Program-made: the position numbers and the translations under genes
NCBI GenBank assembly: GCA_905220665.1
Contig: CAJNAR010000038.1
Span: 20,561 to 84,560, forward strand
Length of the DNA: 64,000 bases
From: Albugo candida
Lineage: Eukaryota; Oomycota; Peronosporomycetes; Albuginales; Albuginaceae
Reading direction: 5' to 3'
Part shown: piece by piece, positions 22,599-34,200 of the stretch
How the letters are laid out: every line of letters begins with the position of its first letter
How positions within the stretch are numbered: the first letter of the stretch is position 1
Notes under the pieces: generated by a model
Told to the model about the DNA's origin: nothing
Database searches by the model: none
The model's input: only the letters and a program-made list of their open reading frames with translations

Positions 22599-24359
22599 TC
22601 AAGCTTCCGTCTCCTCCACTTTCGATCCATTCTCCTCGTGTACACGCGTACGACCGGGATAGAACGCATGGATCTCATCCCAAATGAGCCGTTGAAGCAC
22701 GGATTTTGTGAGTTCTTCATTCTCAAACTCAAAATCAAATGCCGATTCCGCACACGTTTCGTCATTGATATTTCGTACCGACATCAGAAACGGATGTGCT
22801 AATGCGTCTTCAATAGTGATCCTCTTGTTCGGATCCAATACGAGCATTTTCTCCAGCAAATCAAGCGCTACTGTTGGTGCTCCTGAAAACATTTGAGTCA
22901 GACTCTTACTCGGTTGAGATCCACGCTTATTGTATTCCGATATCATAAACTTTCTCGCTCTCGCATTCGTGATGAAATCCAACTGATCTTCCGGAAAAGC
23001 TCCAAGCGCATTCATAATCAAATGCAATTGATCGATATAATCTTGTCCTGGGAAAAGCGGTTTCCTCGACATCATTTCACCAAAGATACATCCGATCGAC
23101 CACACATCGACGGCTCTTGTGTACTTCATACATCCAAGCATGATCTCTGGCGCGCGATACCATCTTGTGACGACGTATTCTGTCAATTCGAGCTCTTCTT
23201 CCACAAAGATCCCACGTGCAAGTCCAAAATCACATATTTTCAATTCACAATTGGAATTCACCAACACATTGGAAGGTTTGAGATCGCGATGAATCACATT
23301 GGCGGAATGGACATATTTCATCGCGCAAAGCATTTGATAGAGAAAGAACGCCATGTGTTCTTGTGAGAGAGCATGTCGAGAGTAGATAACCCGATGGAGA
23401 TCCGTGTTCATAAGCTCTGATACGATGTACACATCTTCAAAAATGCACAGCGATTCCGGCGGAATGATATCATCGACTTTGAGAATATTCTTATGATTCA
23501 AATGACGCATCAATTTGATTTCTCGAACGATTCGTTTCGCGTCTGTGAGATCGTCAAAGGCTCTTTGTATGTTTTTAACAGCAATTTCCTTCTCGGTCCT
23601 CTTATCTCGGACACTTATAACGACTCCATACGCTCCGGATCCGATCGTTTTCAGATATTCGTATTCGATGGGAATTTCAAAGCGCGTATTTGATATCTTA
23701 AAGCACTGGAAATCGTGTCGTTGGATCGGTAGGAATTCGGGTTTGTTGGAATTACTGAGTGCGGTCTTCTTTTCATTTTCCCGTTGTTTCTCCTGAAGCT
23801 TCCTGGCAGCCTCGACCCGATTCCGTTCTTCTTGGATAACTCGATTCCCGTACTTGATTGTGGACCCGTCTTTGGACAAAACCATGGCGTGATTCCATCG
23901 GATAGCTTCCTGCAATGCGTTCTTCCAACAAGTAAAGGAATTGGCGTCCTCTGCTTCGAGAATCATCGACTTGGAGCCGCAGCGCAATTCGAAGCGATTG
24001 GGATATTTGAGGATATTAAGAATATGACCAGGTCCAATTGGTGTTTCGGAACATAAAACAAGAGATTCTTTGGTGAGATAGTATCCTAATGTCATGTGAC
24101 GTTCCTCTAAACGAAGGATGAAATAACGCTTGGACCACATTTTTAAACGTAAGCCCTGTTTGAATAAATACCCTTCCTGAATTACATCTGCTGATCGGAA
24201 TACGAGAGCAGGACCCGAACGATTTGAATGTGCTTTACCGTGTAACCACATGGAAAATGTCGAGCGATTTTTAGTGATATATACACTTTCACCAGAGGAT
24301 AATGAGATATCTTGAGATTCTTCGTTTTCATTTGCTTTTTCGCTGTTAGTTTCACTCAT
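22599..24359 (-). CDS. PH-domain-containing MAP kinase (ERK type, TEY), 586 aa
   Basis: Single-exon gene of 586 residues. Residues about 59-153 are a pleckstrin-homology domain (EGYLFKQG...WSKRYFILR...CWKNALQEAI), followed by a charged helix at 175-200. The kinase domain spans about 232-530: glycine loop GSGAYG (240-245), catalytic Lys in IAVK (262), HRDLKPSN with Asp359, DFG (377-379), the activation-lip TEY (393-395), and VTRWYRAPEIML. A MAPK-type insert and C-lobe follow (DYIDQLHLI...ARKFMISE). All catalytic residues are present, so it should be active and switched on by dual phosphorylation of Thr393/Tyr395. The PH domain suggests recruitment to phosphoinositide membranes. The PH-MAPK fusion is, to my knowledge, an oomycete architecture. 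It is divergent from EMC1, with a 117-bp shared upstream region. Confidence 0.93.
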   Translation of the reverse strand: MSETNSEKANENEESQDISLSSGESVYITKNRSTFSMWLHGKAHSNRSGPALVFRSADVIQEGYLFKQGLRLKMWSKRYFILRLEERHMTLGYYLTKESLVLCSETPIGPGHILNILKYPNRFELRCGSKSMILEAEDANSFTCWKNALQEAIRWNHAMVLSKDGSTIKYGNRVIQEERNRVEAARKLQEKQRENEKKTALSNSNKPEFLPIQRHDFQCFKISNTRFEIPIEYEYLKTIGSGAYGVVISVRDKRTEKEIAVKNIQRAFDDLTDAKRIVREIKLMRHLNHKNILKVDDIIPPESLCIFEDVYIVSELMNTDLHRVIYSRHALSQEHMAFFLYQMLCAMKYVHSANVIHRDLKPSNVLVNSNCELKICDFGLARGIFVEEELELTEYVVTRWYRAPEIMLGCMKYTRAVDVWSIGCIFGEMMSRKPLFPGQDYIDQLHLIMNALGAFPEDQLDFITNARARKFMISEYNKRGSQPSKSLTQMFSGAPTVALDLLEKMLVLDPNKRITIEDALAHPFLMSVRNINDETCAESAFDFEFENEELTKSVLQRLIWDEIHAFYPGRTRVHEENGSKVEETEA

Positions 24360-24476
24360 TCGACACCTGATTCCGAATGCGACGTGTCTTTGTTAAAGAG
24401 CGACGTAGAAGTGGGCAAACTTATGTTGTAGGAAGGTGGAATTATGTTACACGAAGGTCGCTGAGTAAGTCTGGAT
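24360..24476. promoter_or_regulatory. 117-bp bidirectional upstream region
   Basis: The start codons of the PH-MAP kinase (minus, 24359) and EMC1 (plus, 24477) are separated by only 117 bp, so both promoters and both 5' UTRs must lie here. No clear TATA box is seen, and I assign no transcription start. Confidence 0.6.
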
Positions 24477-27400
24477 ATGAAAATGAATTCGTGGCAATGG
24501 ACCGCTGTGCTTTATGCGCTGCACCTGCTGCACACGGAAGCGATATACCAGGATCAAATCGGAGAATTGGATTGGTTTATAAGGAACGTTGGAAGGGTGA
24601 CAAGAGTCGCGTTCCCAAAGGTCGATTCTAGCGATTCTCCGCGCATTTTCGTCGCATCGGATGTCGCCGACAACGCAATCGCTTCGTTGCATGCGGATAC
24701 AGGGCTTATTCACTGGCGTATCCTTTTGGAAACATGTGCGTATTTCTCATGTGTAGACGCGTATTTTTGTAGTTAGTGGAGGCTGATTATGTAATTATTT
24801 CATGTAGCGGATATCATTGATGCAATTCATCATACAAGATTTGGACTTTTGTCGATCTCCAGGTACAAAACGTAGCTCTTCCCGTACAAAAAAGGGATCT
24901 AGATCGTCCGACTTGTTCTTGTAGTCAAGCGCAAATGATCCGTCTTTGGGACTCGGAGCATGGAAGTTTATTGTGGAATACGTTTGTGGCTAGCGATGTA
25001 ATTGAAGAGAACAATACGGGCACAATTCGAATTATAGAAAGCTGCGAGGACACCAACTTAATATATGTATTCACACCATCCAATTATGTAAAAGTCAACA
25101 TTCAGCATGGAACGATCTTATGGACGCGATCGTATCTGCCTCACTGGTCGAATGTCAGTGGAATGCATCCAAATTGTGGCACCTTCAAGTTGTACATCGC
25201 CATTTCCGATCTCGACAACGCACCCTTCTCTGTGGAGCTGGATATGGTGACCGATGATGTGCGTGAATTCGATGACAAAAACGACGACACTGAATCGATC
25301 TTTGTGGACACCATGCAAAGCAGTACATCCGGTCGACTACGTGTTACATCTCACAACAACGAAATGACATTGGAATTCCGCTCGTTTACTGATGACACCA
25401 TTCAACTCATTGAATTGTCGCAACTCATTGAATCACAACGCAATTCAATTCAGACCATTCAATCCCACACGAACAAACTCTTTATCCTCACCTTACATTC
25501 TCGCCACCAATTCGTATGCGGTATCAGCGATGACTTTTCTCTCACTCTATTGGGGTCACTGCCATCTCACGGAATCACATCCTCCGTTCAAAATGCCAAT
25601 TCGGAAGCCATTTTCCATATTGCAACCGCTTCGACCTCCGATTCCGTCGTATTGAGACCGTATTCCATCCCTTCCGTTTCCGAGCAGTTGGAATCTATCG
25701 TTCCATTAGCAGTCTCATTGTATGGAGAGAACGTATCGGAAGCTTTTGCATCGTGTCACAATTCCGAGTGCTCGCACCTTTGGAGGATGCACGACGATAC
25801 ATTAGTCTTTGTGAAGAGCGGGCACAAGCAATCGCCTGTGGTCGTATGGACGCGAGAGGAAGCACTCGCTAACGTCAAACAAGTGCATTGGATTTCTCCG
25901 ATGGAAACCCAACTCGAAAAAGACTTTGCATTTAACGGAATTCCGACATTTCTTCAAGAAATCCAAATGGAAATCAATCGTTTGTATCGATTCTCCGCTC
26001 AAATTGCACACTTTTTCGCAGGCTCCGGTATGAAAATGGAAAGGAACGTGTCGACAAAGAAAGTCTCCAAAAACGCTCATTTCTTTGGATTTTCAAAATT
26101 TGTGATCGTTTTGACAAAAAGCGGCAAATTGTTCGCTCTGCAACCGGAAGCTCAGCGGATTGTGTGGTCCAAATACATCGGTTCCGAGTACAATGTGTTT
26201 GTATCGAGAGACCATCCAGCGCTCGGACTCGGTCCCGAACTCATTCTTTTCGCAAATAATCGCAACATCGTTTGGATCGATGGAACCACAGGCACATCGT
26301 TACGACAAATTGAGTTGAAAGCGAATTACTGGCCGCTTTTACTTCCCAAATTAAAATCCTCTGTCCACACTGGCGGCAGTATCGGACATTCTTTGGCACT
26401 GATCTCTCCCGATACGATGAAACTCACCGATCCGACGGACGATAAGACATTCCTTCCGCAAAAGAACGTGTATTTCTATCGCTTTGACGTCATTGAGAAC
26501 GCATTCAAAGGCTATGTTGTTGGAGTGCACGGCGCCAAATGCGTTTGGTCGATTGTGTTGCCACAAAATCATTCTCTGAACGCTTTTCTGAATCCGACAC
26601 ATTCCGTCATCGACAGTGCTGTCATTGTAACGGGCGATGATTCCTTGCTGTTAAAGTATACGAATCCTCACGCATTTGCATTTGCATCTGTTTCCAACGA
26701 AAATGTGGCAATATTTCATATCGTCGACGCCGTTACGGGAAGGATTTTGTATCGAGCACATCACGCGAATGGCTCGAAAGTGATTCAAATCGCTCACGTT
26801 CGTGTCTCTTTGTATTTTGTATTTCGTCGCTGACGAGCGATTTCGTAGAGCGAAAATTGGTTTGTGTATACGTTTTGGAACGCATCAAAGAAAATGACAC
26901 AATTGGTATCGCTTTTCCTCTTTGACGGAGCGATCGGATCACATGAACTGAATTTGTGGAAACGACCTTTTTGGACGACAACGCGCTCGTCGTATGAGCC
27001 AAAGCTTCCGATCGTCTTACAACGAGCATTTCTCCTTCCAACACGAGTTCGAGTACGTTTCCAATTACATCCAAAACGCCAATTGCTATCCGTTTCTGTA
27101 GACATTGGAAATCACACGCACTTTTCGCGGAATTACGCCAAAGTTTCTATTGATTGGAATGGAAAATGGCCAAATTCTCAAATTCTCAAGAAACGCTGTG
27201 GATCCTCGGCAGTCGGACGGACCTCCGACTTCTCAACAGCAAAGGTGGGAATATCATATTCCGAGACGCTGCTGAGAAATTGTGACTGTAGCGAGGGAAT
27301 GCAACAGTATTCGCCAATGATTCCAATGTTTAGCAATCCGACGGCTTTTGTCACTTACAATGAGACAATTGGAAGCATTTACGGGATCAAAGCATCTCCA

Positions 27401-27604
27401 GCGCATTTGGAATCGACGACGCTGATGTTCGCGTGGGGAATGGATTTGTATTACCATCGTTTAGCTCCATCGAATGCCTTTGATCTGCTTCCAATGGAAT
27501 TCAATCACAGTATGTTGGTTCTGCTTTGTATCGGATTCATTCTCGCGACATTGGCATCGCGACATTTCGCGCGACGCAAAGCGCTTTTTCAAGCGTGGAA
27601 ATAG
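24477..27604 (+). CDS. EMC1: ER membrane protein complex subunit 1, four exons, about 980 aa
   Basis: Exons 24477-24735, 24808-24862, 24925-26797 and 26849-27604 join in frame through GT-AG introns of 72, 62 and 51 nt, giving 980 residues, the usual EMC1 length. Exon 1 encodes a signal peptide and YQDQIGELDWFIRNVG, like the family YEDQVGKFDWRQQYVG. Exon 2 gives DIIDAIHHTRFGLLSI. Exon 3 carries the luminal beta-propeller (LWDSEHGSLLWNTFVASD; FALQPEAQRIVWSKYIG). Exon 4 gives ENWFVYTFWN, then SPAHLESTTLMFAWGMDLYY, and the C-terminal membrane helix MLVLLCIGFILATL with a basic cytosolic end. EMC inserts tail-anchored and multipass proteins into the ER. The exon 3/4 join is strongly confirmed by the conserved SENWxVYxxWN motif that it creates. 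The gene is convergent with the PDCD2-like gene. Confidence 0.92.
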
Positions 27605-27607
27605 GAG

Positions 27608-27720
27608 CAGAATTGTAATTTCAGATACATTGTCATTTCATGCGTGTCAGAATTGTAATTTCAGATACATTATCGTGGCACGAGTATCAGAACTGTAATT
27701 TCAGATACATTGTCATCTCT
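27608..27720 (+). repeat. 40-bp tandem repeat, 2.8 copies, between convergent genes
   Basis: Unit starts at 27608, 27648 and 27688, each beginning cagaa(t/c)tgtaatttcaga followed by tacatt; the period is exactly 40 bp. It starts four bases after the EMC1 stop and reaches the PDCD2-like stop (27719-27721 on the minus strand), so it fills the whole 114-bp gap. It probably serves as, or lies within, both 3' UTRs. Confidence 0.9.
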
Positions 27721-28741
27721 ATTGCGAATTTGTCTGTGGCGAATATGGCGCTTGGTAAAATACGAATTCTTCGGCGCAGCTGTTTGGTGATTGACAGCTT
27801 TTAACGCATGTGAATACGACCAAAGTTCCCCATTCCCAATGCTCCGCATCGACTTGCAGGTAATACAGTAATTGTGGTAGAATTTGAAATTCAAACTTTC
27901 GTGGAGATCCGCAATTCGAACACGATGGAATAATGTTGAAATCGTTTACGATTCCTTTGGAATGGACCCATAGAATATCGGTATTATTCCATCGCGAATA
28001 TCGTAAAATTTGGCTTTTTGCGATTGCAATTCGCGTTAGAAAACGAACATACTGCTCATCTTCTGGAGTCCCGTCGTCTCCGAGCAGTTGTTTTAATTCC
28101 GTTTGTGTGATATCGATATCCGTGTCGTTGAATAAAGGATCGTTTTTATCATTGTTTTCGAGTCGATCTAAAGGCGTGCGTGAGATTACAGACTATACAT
28201 TTTATAGAAAAGAGTGTATACTCTTCTGATACGTTTCGAGTAAGTTGAGCTCTTTGGCGTCTAATGCGATATTTCTATCGTGTTCTGAGTCGATTACGAT
28301 ATCGCAATGAGGAAATAACATATCGGAAGTGTTATTTGTGATTTCTGATTGAGTGGGAATATAATCAGTTGGATGCGGTTGGAGAGGTTCGGAAGGTGTG
28401 GAGTCCAACGTATAAAACGGATTATCGCGAGGTAATTGAGAGCGAAATACTTTGAATCGAGTCGTTGAATTGCACGCGCGCTGTCGACAGAAAAACATAT
28501 ACAAAGTGCGATGAAATGCGTCGATCTCCGTGTCTAAAGGACAATATATTTGCAAAATGAATGTCAGTGGCGTTTTGCAGGAATTACAAATATGTTTGTC
28601 TTTGGGATTTGCGTGTGGATGGAGCCAATTGGGTGTGCCACCGACTTTACCGCCATCCCATTCGCTCCAATTGTTGTCTTGAAAACAGACTTTGTTGACT
28701 GTGGAGTCGCTTAGAGCAAAGCCCAATTCGACGGAAGACAT
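27719..28741 (-). CDS. PDCD2: PDCD2/TSR4-like protein, two exons, about 322 aa
   Basis: Minus-strand exons 28741-28222 and 28167-27719 are joined through a 54-nt intron (GTATAC...TTTAG). The ATG at 28741 gives MSSVELGFAL, matching the family opening; a further ATG eight codons upstream is less likely. The N-terminal zinc-binding module reads GGKVGGTPNWLHP, ICNSCKTPLTFILQIYCPL and FHRTLYMFFCRQRAC. The C-terminal PDCD2_C part reads ILRYSRW, then PSCSNCGSPRKFEFQILPQ and LLYYLQVD, ending near TLVVFTCVKSC. Family members (TSR4 in yeast) act as dedicated chaperones for ribosomal protein uS5 in 40S assembly. The length fits the family (about 340). It is convergent with EMC1, and the last codons touch the 40-bp repeats. 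The splice model restores every C-terminal motif. Confidence 0.9.
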
Positions 28742-29879
28742 TGCGTTTCCTTTGATGTCAACCACGATTGATTCAATGTGTACCGAATGTATAGTAGTGG
28801 TGATGACATGTGACGTGGCTTGTACGTAATGTGACTCTCTTTATATTGAGAGGAACTTTGATGATGACGAATGAACAATGTTGATATCGAGTAAAAAAGA
28901 TAGGCGTTGTGGGAAAAGTATTCACTTAAGACTCTTGTGAATTCTTGTGATTGCAAAAAAAAAAAAGACGCGCTAACGCAAGACGTCACGGTTTTATCCA
29001 ACTATAGTGATCCTTACACGTGTTCCTTTGACCGAATGATTTAGATTCACGACTACTTACATGCGTTGTTGCAAGTCACCGCTACCTGTTGGGTGTGTCA
29101 CCGACACAGAATAATACAAGCGATTTGAAGTGCTGTCTGTATCACCAGATTGAACAATATCGAGACTCTCTGACCGTAGACACTACCTTGCAGTTGTACA
29201 GGACTCTACATGCAGCTGGTACGCTTACATGTCTGTCGAAACTTGTTGACTAAAAACGCCACAAGCAAATCTCTAGCCTTTTAAACTACGCAGCGGAAAG
29301 GACTCTTTCTTGCTATAACATCTTTCAACTGCAACGTGATTCGCAAGTATCTCACTTATAAGCATCGTATGAACTTGACGGAAAGATGATGTGACATTCT
29401 ATCAACACTTCTTTGAACACTAGAAGTGAGAATATTCAGTCCAATTGTGATCATTCTGCGTGTTTACCCTAAAAACGATGGATTGGACAGCTGACAGCTA
29501 CACAACTCGAAACATTTGTCTCGAGCCTCAGTCGAAGAGCTTTGAACACATTAAACCTGTATTAATTAATCAAGTGTAAGCATTGAAATGTCTCTTATTA
29601 CAGTGACTAACCTACTGGGATCGTAATACTGCACACATACATTGTTCTGTGTATCACACCCTAAATAGAGGTATCATTGGTCTTATGGCAACGTAAGTAG
29701 GAAGGCGCGGAAAGACAGCAATTGTATAGAAATACCACATCCCGAAGCAAGATGATGTGTCTGCGTGTCGTTATAAAAGGAATTTCTGTCTACACTGTGT
29801 TCGGATCCGACTTCATTTGCAGAGTATACTGTACGACTTAAAAGGTAGAGAGAAATCGTTTAAGAATTGGCTGTTAGCT
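28742..29879. other. Intergenic, nothing recognised
   Basis: About 1.1 kb between the housekeeping island and secreted gene A, the boundary from gene-dense to gene-poor sequence. A poly-A run (28955-28966) is the only simple feature. Confidence 0.4.
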
Positions 29880-30060
29880 GCGCGAATTGATTTTTTCCAT
29901 CATAGCCAGTAGAGATTGTAGTCCTACTATACTACATAATGTCTCATTGAACCTGAATTCGCGTACAACGTTGCAAGGAATCAGAAAGTAGTCCATTTCT
30001 TAATTTCGTCCAATCATCATAACTCTAATGCAACATTTCTATCAAAAGGGAGCTGTCTAT
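29880..30060 (+). promoter_or_regulatory. Upstream block conserved between secreted paralogues A and B
   Basis: This block, 130-300 bp before the ATG of gene A, aligns with the reverse complement of 35890-36060 upstream of gene B. Matching words include tctcattgaacctgaattcg (identical in both) and tcgtccaatcatcataactc against ttgtccaatcaccacaactc, then atgcaacatt. It survives while much of the coding sequence has diverged, so it may contain the promoter. Confidence 0.65.
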
Positions 30061-30186
30061 CAGTGTCGTACCAATCAAATCGATTTAGAATGATGTTCTT
30101 TCAAGCTTCTGTGCAACATCTTTTTCTTCCCGCAATTTGACTAAGAGATAGACCACAATTTCCAATTTCCTTGCAGCGGCATCATC

Positions 30187-31284
30187 ATGGTTATTTCGAC
30201 ACGTTGGTCTCATGTACTCCTTCTTTCAATATGGATCCTTACAGCGTCCACTATCAAGGGCACAACGCACAATTCTCCCGAAACCAAGCCTCAACATTTC
30301 GAGTCTGGTTCTTCCAGCTCCGAAACGGAGAAGCATCGTTACGTTCGAGGCAAAAAACTATTACTTGGAGCCATGGCTGTGCATCAGTTGCTTTGGTTTG
30401 GTCCCAACGAAGCGTATCATTCCATAAAAGCAGAATTTCGCAAATTGGAGAGAGCGAAAAGTTGGAATCCTCTAAGATGGTTCATTTCCAGTAAAGGTAA
30501 AAGCTGGGATCAAGAATTACTGAAAGCGTTTGATATTATGGAAGATCCCGAAGCACTCGACGAGAAGCAAATTATACACAAGTATCTGAAAGCTGCCTAC
30601 GAATCCGTTCCCTTTTCCGAAAAGGCTTTTGGTGCCAAGGATGTATATGTTGTATATCGAAAGATTCTGAAGGTTTATGCCAACATCATTTTAACATCCG
30701 ATGTCGATTACATCCGAAAGGAACTCACCTTATCTATGGAACGTGAACCTGAATCAGAGTTTCATACTATAAATATGAGGGACTATTTGGATTCAAAAAA
30801 ATTGCGCCGTTACGAATATGCAATATCTCCGCCAAAAGAACCAATCGTAGCCATGGCATCATACTTCTTTGCGAAATACGGGTGCGTTACCGTTGTCAGC
30901 ATGACACGAGCCATGACAGCAAATTTTCAAAGGATTATCGACATTGTCTTGAAGATGCTGAAATCTGTCATGGACATGAAAGGGAAAGGCTCGCGCGATT
31001 CTCATTCGATAATGGAATGGACAAAGCAAAGTGAAAAGATCGATACGTTATTGCCTGGTTTTATTGAAAAGACTGAGCTGGTGGATGTATTTGCTACAGA
31101 GTTGCTGGGAAAACCGAAAACGTATGGTTTTTTGGATAATGAGTGTGATGCGCATTCGAAGCATGCTTCTCATGTTTTGCAAGCACTTAACACTACCACA
31201 CTGCAAATTTACCGGTTTGTACGTAACAACCGGAAGTATTTCTCTTACCGTTCAAGATTAGCAAACTTTTTCAACATATATTAA
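30187..31284 (+). CDS. Secreted protein, copy A of a novel family (365 aa), intact
   Basis: ATG-initiated, uninterrupted, 365 residues. The signal peptide is MVISTRWSHVLLLSIWILTASTIKG, followed by a polar Ser/Glu-rich linker (30-50). Four blocks are shared with copies B and C: GKKLLLGAMAVHQLLWFGPN (about 56-75), WNPLRWF then SWDQELLKAF (about 92-115), PFSEK with VYVVYRKILKVY (about 140-165), and a largely helical C-terminal half ending in C-x2-H-x3-ASHVLQALN and YRFVRNNRKYF. Alternating hydrophobic positions suggest a helical bundle. No known domain is recognised and there is no membrane anchor. The long processed N-terminus plus a helical body resembles oomycete effector organisation, but no RXLR is present; RGKK precedes the first block. 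The only intact member in this window. Confidence 0.8.
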   Translation: MVISTRWSHVLLLSIWILTASTIKGTTHNSPETKPQHFESGSSSSETEKHRYVRGKKLLLGAMAVHQLLWFGPNEAYHSIKAEFRKLERAKSWNPLRWFISSKGKSWDQELLKAFDIMEDPEALDEKQIIHKYLKAAYESVPFSEKAFGAKDVYVVYRKILKVYANIILTSDVDYIRKELTLSMEREPESEFHTINMRDYLDSKKLRRYEYAISPPKEPIVAMASYFFAKYGCVTVVSMTRAMTANFQRIIDIVLKMLKSVMDMKGKGSRDSHSIMEWTKQSEKIDTLLPGFIEKTELVDVFATELLGKPKTYGFLDNECDAHSKHASHVLQALNTTTLQIYRFVRNNRKYFSYRSRLANFFNIY

Positions 31285-34200
31285 TCGAGGGCCACTTGCC
31301 TCGATATCCTCTTAAACATACACTATTGAACTTTGATAAGGATGCCTTCATGAAAATAAAAAACATTTTACATAACACCGAGTGTTTGTAAAAGGTAAAA
31401 AAAACCGAATGCAGGGGTCAGGAGTGTATGTAGTGATACGTGCAGCTTCGGAAAGAGAGATTGTGACAGCATTACATCTATATGATACAACGGCAGGAAG
31501 GCGAGACGCTTTTTGTTCGAGGATGCTAATAGACAGTGAAGTCTTTTGTGAAGTCGATATAGCGCTGAGAAAAAAATGTACGTGATGGAGCGCAAAGCTC
31601 CGATATGATCGGTAACTTTACGAATGAATGTAGAGGAGCTATACAACTTGAATGAAAATCTTGTTTCAACTTAATGTAAGGTACGCGTCCTTGTTTAATG
31701 TCTTTTGCGGAGGTTTGAATCACTAGACTTAATTTTCGGACATGAGCGCAAACTCTAGACTAGTCGGGACAAGGCTAAAATGATAAGGATGAGTTATCGA
31801 AAAGGACACATTGATTTGACTCGGTAGAAAGGATGACATTATACCAAAAGAAGCTTCATTAGAGCTTTTCTTTTATACCGCTGCCATTGTGATGAAGGTG
31901 GTCTTCAATATGGCCGCATCTGAAGGATTGGAAGTGCTCCGGAAATAGATGGTGGGGGGGGGTAGTCTGAAAATTGATTAAGAGGAGGGATTTGTTGGGA
32001 TAGGAGGATTTTATCTTCGCCTGAGCAGCTTTGCATAGGCGTTGTTCTCTCACATTGTACCAATTCCAAGCAATTACTGATAGCAAACTTTCCAAGTTTA
32101 CACCACAGCTCTGTTTCCCAATAGGCCCCTTTGATGTACCAAAAACCATGTGGTATCCCAGGCTACAAAATGAACGTGAAATGTGTTGCCGCTCTACCTG
32201 AAGCCAACAAAATATACATCTCGAAAGAATCTAATTCGAGAGACAACTTTTACTGAAAAATGACTTGGCCCGAAGATGGTCATTCCCCTGCGATCAAGCT
32301 AGTGACACGCAACCATACCATACTATCAGCCAGTATTTCCATCAGGCATTTTCAACATCCCTTCTGTCAGTTCACTCTCCAGGGACTTTACATACTTCAA
32401 AATTGTAAGAAATTGGCACAGGCGATCCTGCTCAAGGCCTTGCAGCTCCAACTTTGTTTATTGGGCACGTCAGCATATAGCGCCAACTAGGTTTTTAATA
32501 TCGAGCCTTTGAGGCTCAAAACATTTCACGCAAGTTTTTATACTTCATTCTGTATCTTATCCTTATCTAGGCTCTCTTGGGAGTTTGAAGTTCCGCCTAG
32601 GTAGGATGCTGCACCCGCAGGTTTTGTGATCATTACCAGCTACTTCTGGGGGAGGGTGCTGTGCAAATTATTGGGCAGCGGCGTGTCACCACAATCATTT
32701 AATCTCCGAAGGTCGGCTGATTCATCAGCATTATTAGATTGTCAAAATTGTCGCTATGATGTCGATGTAGATACAATGAAAGTTTATTCCGATATTTCAA
32801 TATATTCGCGGGTTATGTAGTAGCCATTCTTTAATTCATTTCTGAGTGTCTAACACTCTTGATATCATTTTGACAAACTTCCAGCCTCCAGTAAGATACC
32901 CGGGCTGCCTGTCGCGACACTCAGTAGCAAGCATTCGTTTCAATTCTTGACAAATACTGCCACAAAATCAAATTTAGCAACAAACCCTGTCAAACTTTTC
33001 CGTCTACTACGTCTGCATTAGTATCTCAATAATTTACTTCTCCAGCCCTGGTCATTTACAGATAGGCGTGCTGCGAGGCTGTGATTTTCTTAAATCATTC
33101 GAAGTGAAAGGTGTGCTTTTTTTCGAAGAGAGTGAAGCTTGTAATGGAGAATAAAATTATGATGATTTCAACTGTACTCATGGTGTCCATCAACTTCTGT
33201 ATGTGGCAATTTGTTCGTTCATGTATTGCACGAATCTATACCAGGAACGAAACTACCAGATATATTAGGCTGGTGTTTTCTAATCCTCTTCATCAACGGT
33301 AGCTGGTGAAGGACCGGGCCTGATGTACGGGTGCATGCTGTATGGAGAGCCGACCCAATGTAGTAAGGGCCTTTTCTTGGAGTAGTACGCGATAATTCTG
33401 GATATTTCTATGCAAATGAGGTGAGAAACCCATCGGAGGTTATAAACACAAAGTTTGGTACAAACGCTGTAGGAAATGACATTTCCAAACACTTCAAATT
33501 GCAGCAAGCTTCAACACATCTTTGCCATTGAAGAATAGTTTGTAATTTGATAAATCACGTCGACTTGAACTATTTCTTAGAAACAATCGTCTTATCCAAA
33601 CAATAATATGAAGAATGTAACATGCTGTGACTTTGATAGAGTACTCTGCACGGAATTATTTGCTGATTCCATCGTGCATTCCAACAGAGCTTTGTTCTTG
33701 TAGCATCTGTGCTCAAATCTCTACCCATTAGGGCTTTTCTAGCCCGGTGGAAGCTTTCCTTCGTCACTGAGTCACCGTCGTATTTTCCAAGCATCAAATA
33801 GAGGAACGTTTCGACGAACAACGCATGACTACATGGCAATGAAAACCCTTAGTACAGTACAGATAGATTGGACCCGTACTCAGTAGCTATCGTGCATTGA
33901 TGAAAAAAACGACTCGATACACGGGACTGGCCGGCTTACTCTTGTAAATCAGCAGACGTAAATTGTCAGGTAGCCTTATTCGATATGCCGTGGACTCAGC
34001 ATGGGAAGTAGTCTGATAACAATCAGAGGTATAAGACGCCGCAACAAAATGCACTTGTTTCATTATTTAATCGCTTCTCTGGATACATCGCAGCGGAGGC
34101 AAAAGGCCGGTGTCTTGGTAGGCTGTATATCGAAAGTCAAATATGTTCATATATGCAAAACATGCGTCCATTATAAGTCTGTTAGCATATGACCACCTTC

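Noticed and set aside
33280..33839. Minus-strand genes of 75 and 89 aa
   Set aside because: Non-ATG starts, no signal peptide and no recognisable similarity.
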